A stretch of DNA of 50,519 nt from Bryobacteraceae bacterium CoA2 C42 (GTDB lineage Bacteria; Acidobacteriota; Terriglobia; Bryobacterales; Bryobacteraceae): NCBI GenBank assembly GCA_019931245.1, contig JAINDL010000053.1:1-50519 (forward strand), given 5' to 3'. This document shows, in pieces, positions 48,286 to 50,519 of the stretch. The notes beneath the pieces are model-generated. The model was not told where the DNA came from. It did no database searches and worked only from the letters and a program-made list of their open reading frames with translations. The first letter of the stretch is position 1, and every line of letters starts with the position of its first letter. Position numbers and translations under genes: made by a program.

Positions 48286-48705
48286 ATGAGGCGGCCCCTT
48301 GTGGTCTCCGGGTTGCTTCTGTGTTCCTGCATACAGAGATCTAACTCCGACAAACAGCGGACGAAGTCCAACGAATTTGCCTGCATCGATCGGGCGGCGA
48401 GATTCGCTGCGCCCTCAGACAGCCCAGACCGGCCTGGCCGGCATACGATCGAAAGCCGGGATCCGCACTTTGGCGAAAGCAGTGGCCGCTGTTCCCTGCT
48501 CATCACCCTGCTCATCAAGCACCGCGTTCACGGAATGGACGCCAAGGGCGAATTCTCGAATCCATACGAGAGTTTGATCGACGTGGATACAGGGCAGACG
48601 GTTGCCAGATGTGGAGGTGGGCCGCTGTCTTGCCGAATTGGGCGCCGATATGCCGTTGATTGTGCCCGCTGTGAGGCACTTATTGACAAAGCGATGAAGG
48701 AGTAA
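48286..48705 (+). CDS. Small putative lipoprotein, unrecognised
   Basis: 139 residues, ATG 48286 with AGGA 9 nt upstream. MRRPLVVSGLLLCSC is a lipoprotein-type signal, with Cys15 after Leu-Cys-Ser as the likely lipidation site. The mature part has no recognised domain; it holds several cysteines (CIDRAARF, RCSLLI, CGGGPLSCRI and CARCEAL) that may form disulfides or bind metal. It sits 214 nt after the synthetase homologue on the same strand. Whether it belongs to that cassette is unclear. Upstream frames to 48088 lack a ribosome site. Confidence 0.5.
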   Translation: MRRPLVVSGLLLCSCIQRSNSDKQRTKSNEFACIDRAARFAAPSDSPDRPGRHTIESRDPHFGESSGRCSLLITLLIKHRVHGMDAKGEFSNPYESLIDVDTGQTVARCGGGPLSCRIGRRYAVDCARCEALIDKAMKE

Positions 48706-49292
48706 GCCAGGCCTTGACGCGGGGCGATTTGGGAGATAGATTCTAAAAGTAGTTAGCCGCTGTCTGCTGTGGGTAGAGTCGCCGGTCAATATTCGCCAGA
48801 GAGGGGTTAGTCGGCGTGCTTGGCCCCGAGGTTGGCCGTGGAAATGACGGGCCGTGGAAAGCAACGAATTTTGTATCCGACTCGCAAGGTGCAGTCGATG
48901 TTATGGATGCTGGAGGGGTTGCGACGGCCGGGTTGGTTGCCTTTTCTTGTTCGGCTCAATTCCGGTGCCGCGGTTGAGCGCCGATCGGATGCGCTGCTTG
49001 GCGGACGGAAACTGGATCTTGTTCGAATCGCGGTGGTGATTCCTTACTGCTTCTTCCCTAAGAGCGTGCGGTGAGGGGTTTTTAAGCATTGGCATCGTGG
49101 CGTGCCCCGGAGCCCATCGGCACGATTGCTTCCCCGACGGAAGCGGTGCTCGATGGTGACGCGGTTTGCAGGGGCCCGGCGCCACGAATGGGAGCCGTTG
49201 TTGTTTTCGCCCGCCGGCGTGTAACTTGCGTTGCGCAAATCGCGGGAACATTCCGGTATTCGCCGGGGTCTGAACTGGCGTGGAGGTACAGT
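48706..49292. other. Intergenic region, no recognised gene
   Basis: About 590 nt with short open frames only. One plus-strand frame at about 48820-49074 begins plausibly but shows no domain and has mixed codon use. An AT-richer patch near 48740-48760 could hold promoter elements for the TonB-like gene. No hairpins with U-tracts were seen. Confidence 0.4.
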
Positions 49293-50051
49293 ATGTTTGA
49301 GGATTCCGTATTGGATAACGGCGGCTACGGGCGGAGTCAGTGGCCGTGGATGGGCCTGGTCGCGCAGGCCGGGATAGTTAGCGGGATGTTCCTGGTCCCC
49401 TTGTTGAGTCCGCAGATACTCAGCGTCATGCTCCCCAAGGCGCTGCTCTATATTCCATTGAAGCCCGTTACCCCGGTGGAGGTGGCGGTGCAGCCCAGCC
49501 GGCCGGCGACGGCCGCTACCGCTCACGCCCTGGTGGCGGCGCGCCCCGCGGCGCGTGTTTTTCGGGCTCCGGCTACGATCCAGCCCGTTGCCAACCTCAT
49601 CGATCCCGCCGGCTACGAGCCGCCGGTTTTCTCCTCCGTCCGCACCGATGGCGACAACGCCATTCGCACCGGCGACGGCGGCCCCGGGATCACCGGCATT
49701 GGCGGCGTGCCTACCGCCCCGCCGCCGCGACCCGGAGAGACAGCGAAAACCGATCCGCCGCGGCGGATCCGCGTGGGCGGCGAGGTGCTCGGCGCCAAGA
49801 TACTCAGCCGCGTCAATCCTGTTTACCCGCCCCTCGCCAAACAGGCCCGCATTCAGGGGTTGGTGAAGCTCGAAGGCGTGATCGCCAAAGACGGCACGAT
49901 CGAGCAGCTCCGCCTGCTGAGCGGCCACCCGCTGCTTGCCCCCGCGGCCCTCGCAGCGGTGAGACAGTGGCGCTACCGCCCCACTCACCTCAACGGAGAA
50001 CCGGTTGAAGTGGTCGCCCCGATTGAGGTCCACTTTATCCTGTCCCACTGA
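49293..50051 (+). CDS. TonB-family energy-transducing protein
   Basis: 252 residues. ATG 49293 follows TGGAGG by 6 nt. A short cytoplasmic N-terminus and one hydrophobic segment (WPWMGLVAQAGIVSGMFLVPLL) anchor it in the inner membrane. A Pro/Ala-rich linker reaches across the periplasm, with RPATAATAHALVAARPA and TAPPPRPGE. The C-terminal 80 residues are the TonB_C fold (VNPVYPPLAKQARIQGLVKLEGVIAKDG, LLSGHPLLAPAALAAVRQWRYRP). It could energise the TonB-dependent receptors in this window, though none is adjacent. A 15-bp unit ending the gene is repeated immediately after the stop (see findings). Confidence 0.88.
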   Translation: MFEDSVLDNGGYGRSQWPWMGLVAQAGIVSGMFLVPLLSPQILSVMLPKALLYIPLKPVTPVEVAVQPSRPATAATAHALVAARPAARVFRAPATIQPVANLIDPAGYEPPVFSSVRTDGDNAIRTGDGGPGITGIGGVPTAPPPRPGETAKTDPPRRIRVGGEVLGAKILSRVNPVYPPLAKQARIQGLVKLEGVIAKDGTIEQLRLLSGHPLLAPAALAAVRQWRYRPTHLNGEPVEVVAPIEVHFILSH

Positions 50052-50082
50052 GTCCTGTCCCACTGACCGTTTCCCTGGGGGC

Positions 50083-50122
50083 GGAGTTTGAACTCCTCGC
50101 CGTTCGCCGGGCCCGGCGGACG
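50083..50122. terminator. Inverted repeats downstream of the TonB-like gene
   Basis: GGAGTTTGAACTCC (50083-50096) is a near-perfect palindrome. An 11-bp inverted repeat, CGTTCGCCGGG/CCCGGCGGACG, with no loop, follows at 50101-50122. They may act as a terminator or binding site. No U-tract follows. Confidence 0.35.
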
Positions 50123-50326
50123 AAACATCAGCCGATGCGGCGACGCCGGCTTCCGGAGTGGGAGCGGGGGCGGTGGGACGAGGCGGGGGGCGGCCGAGGA
50201 GAGCGCAGGTTCCTCCGGTTCGCTGTGCTCGAAGAGTTACCCGGAGGGCGCTGCCAAGCGGTTGCCAGTTGCCGGGTTTCGGGTGGGGCTGCTTGGGGGG
50301 CGGGGTGGTGATATCCTCTCAGTCGT

Positions 50327-50519
50327 ATGTGTCCACGAGCATCGAGACGGGCGTGGCTGGCCGGGGCGGCCGGATGGTTGGCGGCCGGGGCCTCAGCGCG
50401 GGCCGAGGTTCCCGCCGTGCGGGAGATACGGCGCGGGGGGATGGTCTACCGGCAGTTGGGGCAGACCGATATCCATGTCTCGCTGTTGTCGTTCGGGTCG
50501 CATACCGATCCGCGCTACA
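50327..50519 (+). CDS. Aldo/keto reductase, N-terminal part (runs off the window)
   Basis: 64 residues are visible. SRRAWLAGAAGWLAAGASARA is a Tat-like leader. The mature start MVYRQLGQTDIHVSLLSFGSH is the typical opening of an aldo/keto reductase TIM barrel. The exported location fits the other Tat-exported oxidoreductases in this window. The rest of the gene, including the catalytic Tyr and Lys, lies outside. The start is ATG 50327; no strong ribosome site is seen. Confidence 0.8.
   Translation, partial: MCPRASRRAWLAGAAGWLAAGASARAEVPAVREIRRGGMVYRQLGQTDIHVSLLSFGSHTDPRY

Noticed and set aside
48820-49074. Small plus-strand gene before the TonB-like gene
   Set aside because: It has no ribosome site near its start and no recognisable domain, and its end is close to the TonB-like leader region.

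Overview
The window looks like chromosomal DNA of an acidobacterium of the Solibacter/Bryobacter type. This is inferred from the very high G+C and G-ending codons on most coding strands, three Oar-like TonB-dependent receptors with an N-terminal carboxypeptidase-regulatory domain, a PSD1 cytochrome/DUF1501 pair, several Tat-exported Gfo/Idh/MocA oxidoreductases and lone MacB-type permeases. No rRNA, CRISPR array, complete tRNA or insertion sequence was found.

Layout. 1-6.6 kb: the 5' end of a galactarate dehydratase gene (minus strand), a degenerate 117-nt tandem repeat, a BON-domain protein, a PSD1 + DUF1501 pair and a slipin behind a long structured leader. 7.1-13.1 kb: a sugar-metabolism block with four Gfo/Idh/MocA proteins, a hydroxypyruvate-isomerase-like protein and a bicupin. 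13.1-23.1 kb: Oar-like receptor, a thermolysin-like gluzincin with a metallo-beta-lactamase-fold partner, PhoD phosphatase and a membrane glycosyltransferase. 23.2-31.6 kb: a second receptor, two RidA paralogues and a sugar-phosphate isomerase on the minus strand, divergent from an IclR regulator, a DHDPS/NAL-family lyase and a sialidase-like protein. 31.7-39.0 kb: a third receptor and a DUF5666 protein that both carry Gly/Pro/Met-rich tracts, a pseudopilin and two MacB-like permeases without an ATPase. 39.1-43.0 kb: an AAA (MoxR-like) ATPase coupled to a large uncharacterised protein, a DUF4197 protein and an O-methyltransferase.

The most interesting region is 43.65-48.07 kb. A SAM-I (S-box) riboswitch precedes four genes joined by 4-nt overlaps: a MoxR-type AAA+ ATPase, a small unrecognised protein, a DUF2201-like protein (HExxH metallopeptidase-like region plus VWA/MIDAS domain) and a divergent S-adenosylmethionine synthetase. 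The synthetase homologue keeps the ATP/phosphate/metal residues but has Arg where MetK has its methionine-contacting Glu (E. coli Glu55) and a shortened active-site loop. The riboswitch ties the cassette to SAM. The AAA+/VWA pair suggests NTP-driven remodelling and the synthetase a modified SAM chemistry. Its C-rich codon use differs from the neighbours, which suggests it was acquired as a unit. I know of no described system with this composition, but I could not search.

A second window-wide pattern is leaderless transcription. At least eight start codons lie 6-7 nt after a -10-like hexamer with no room for a Shine-Dalgarno sequence. The last 0.2 kb holds the start of an aldo/keto reductase gene, preceded by a TonB-like protein.
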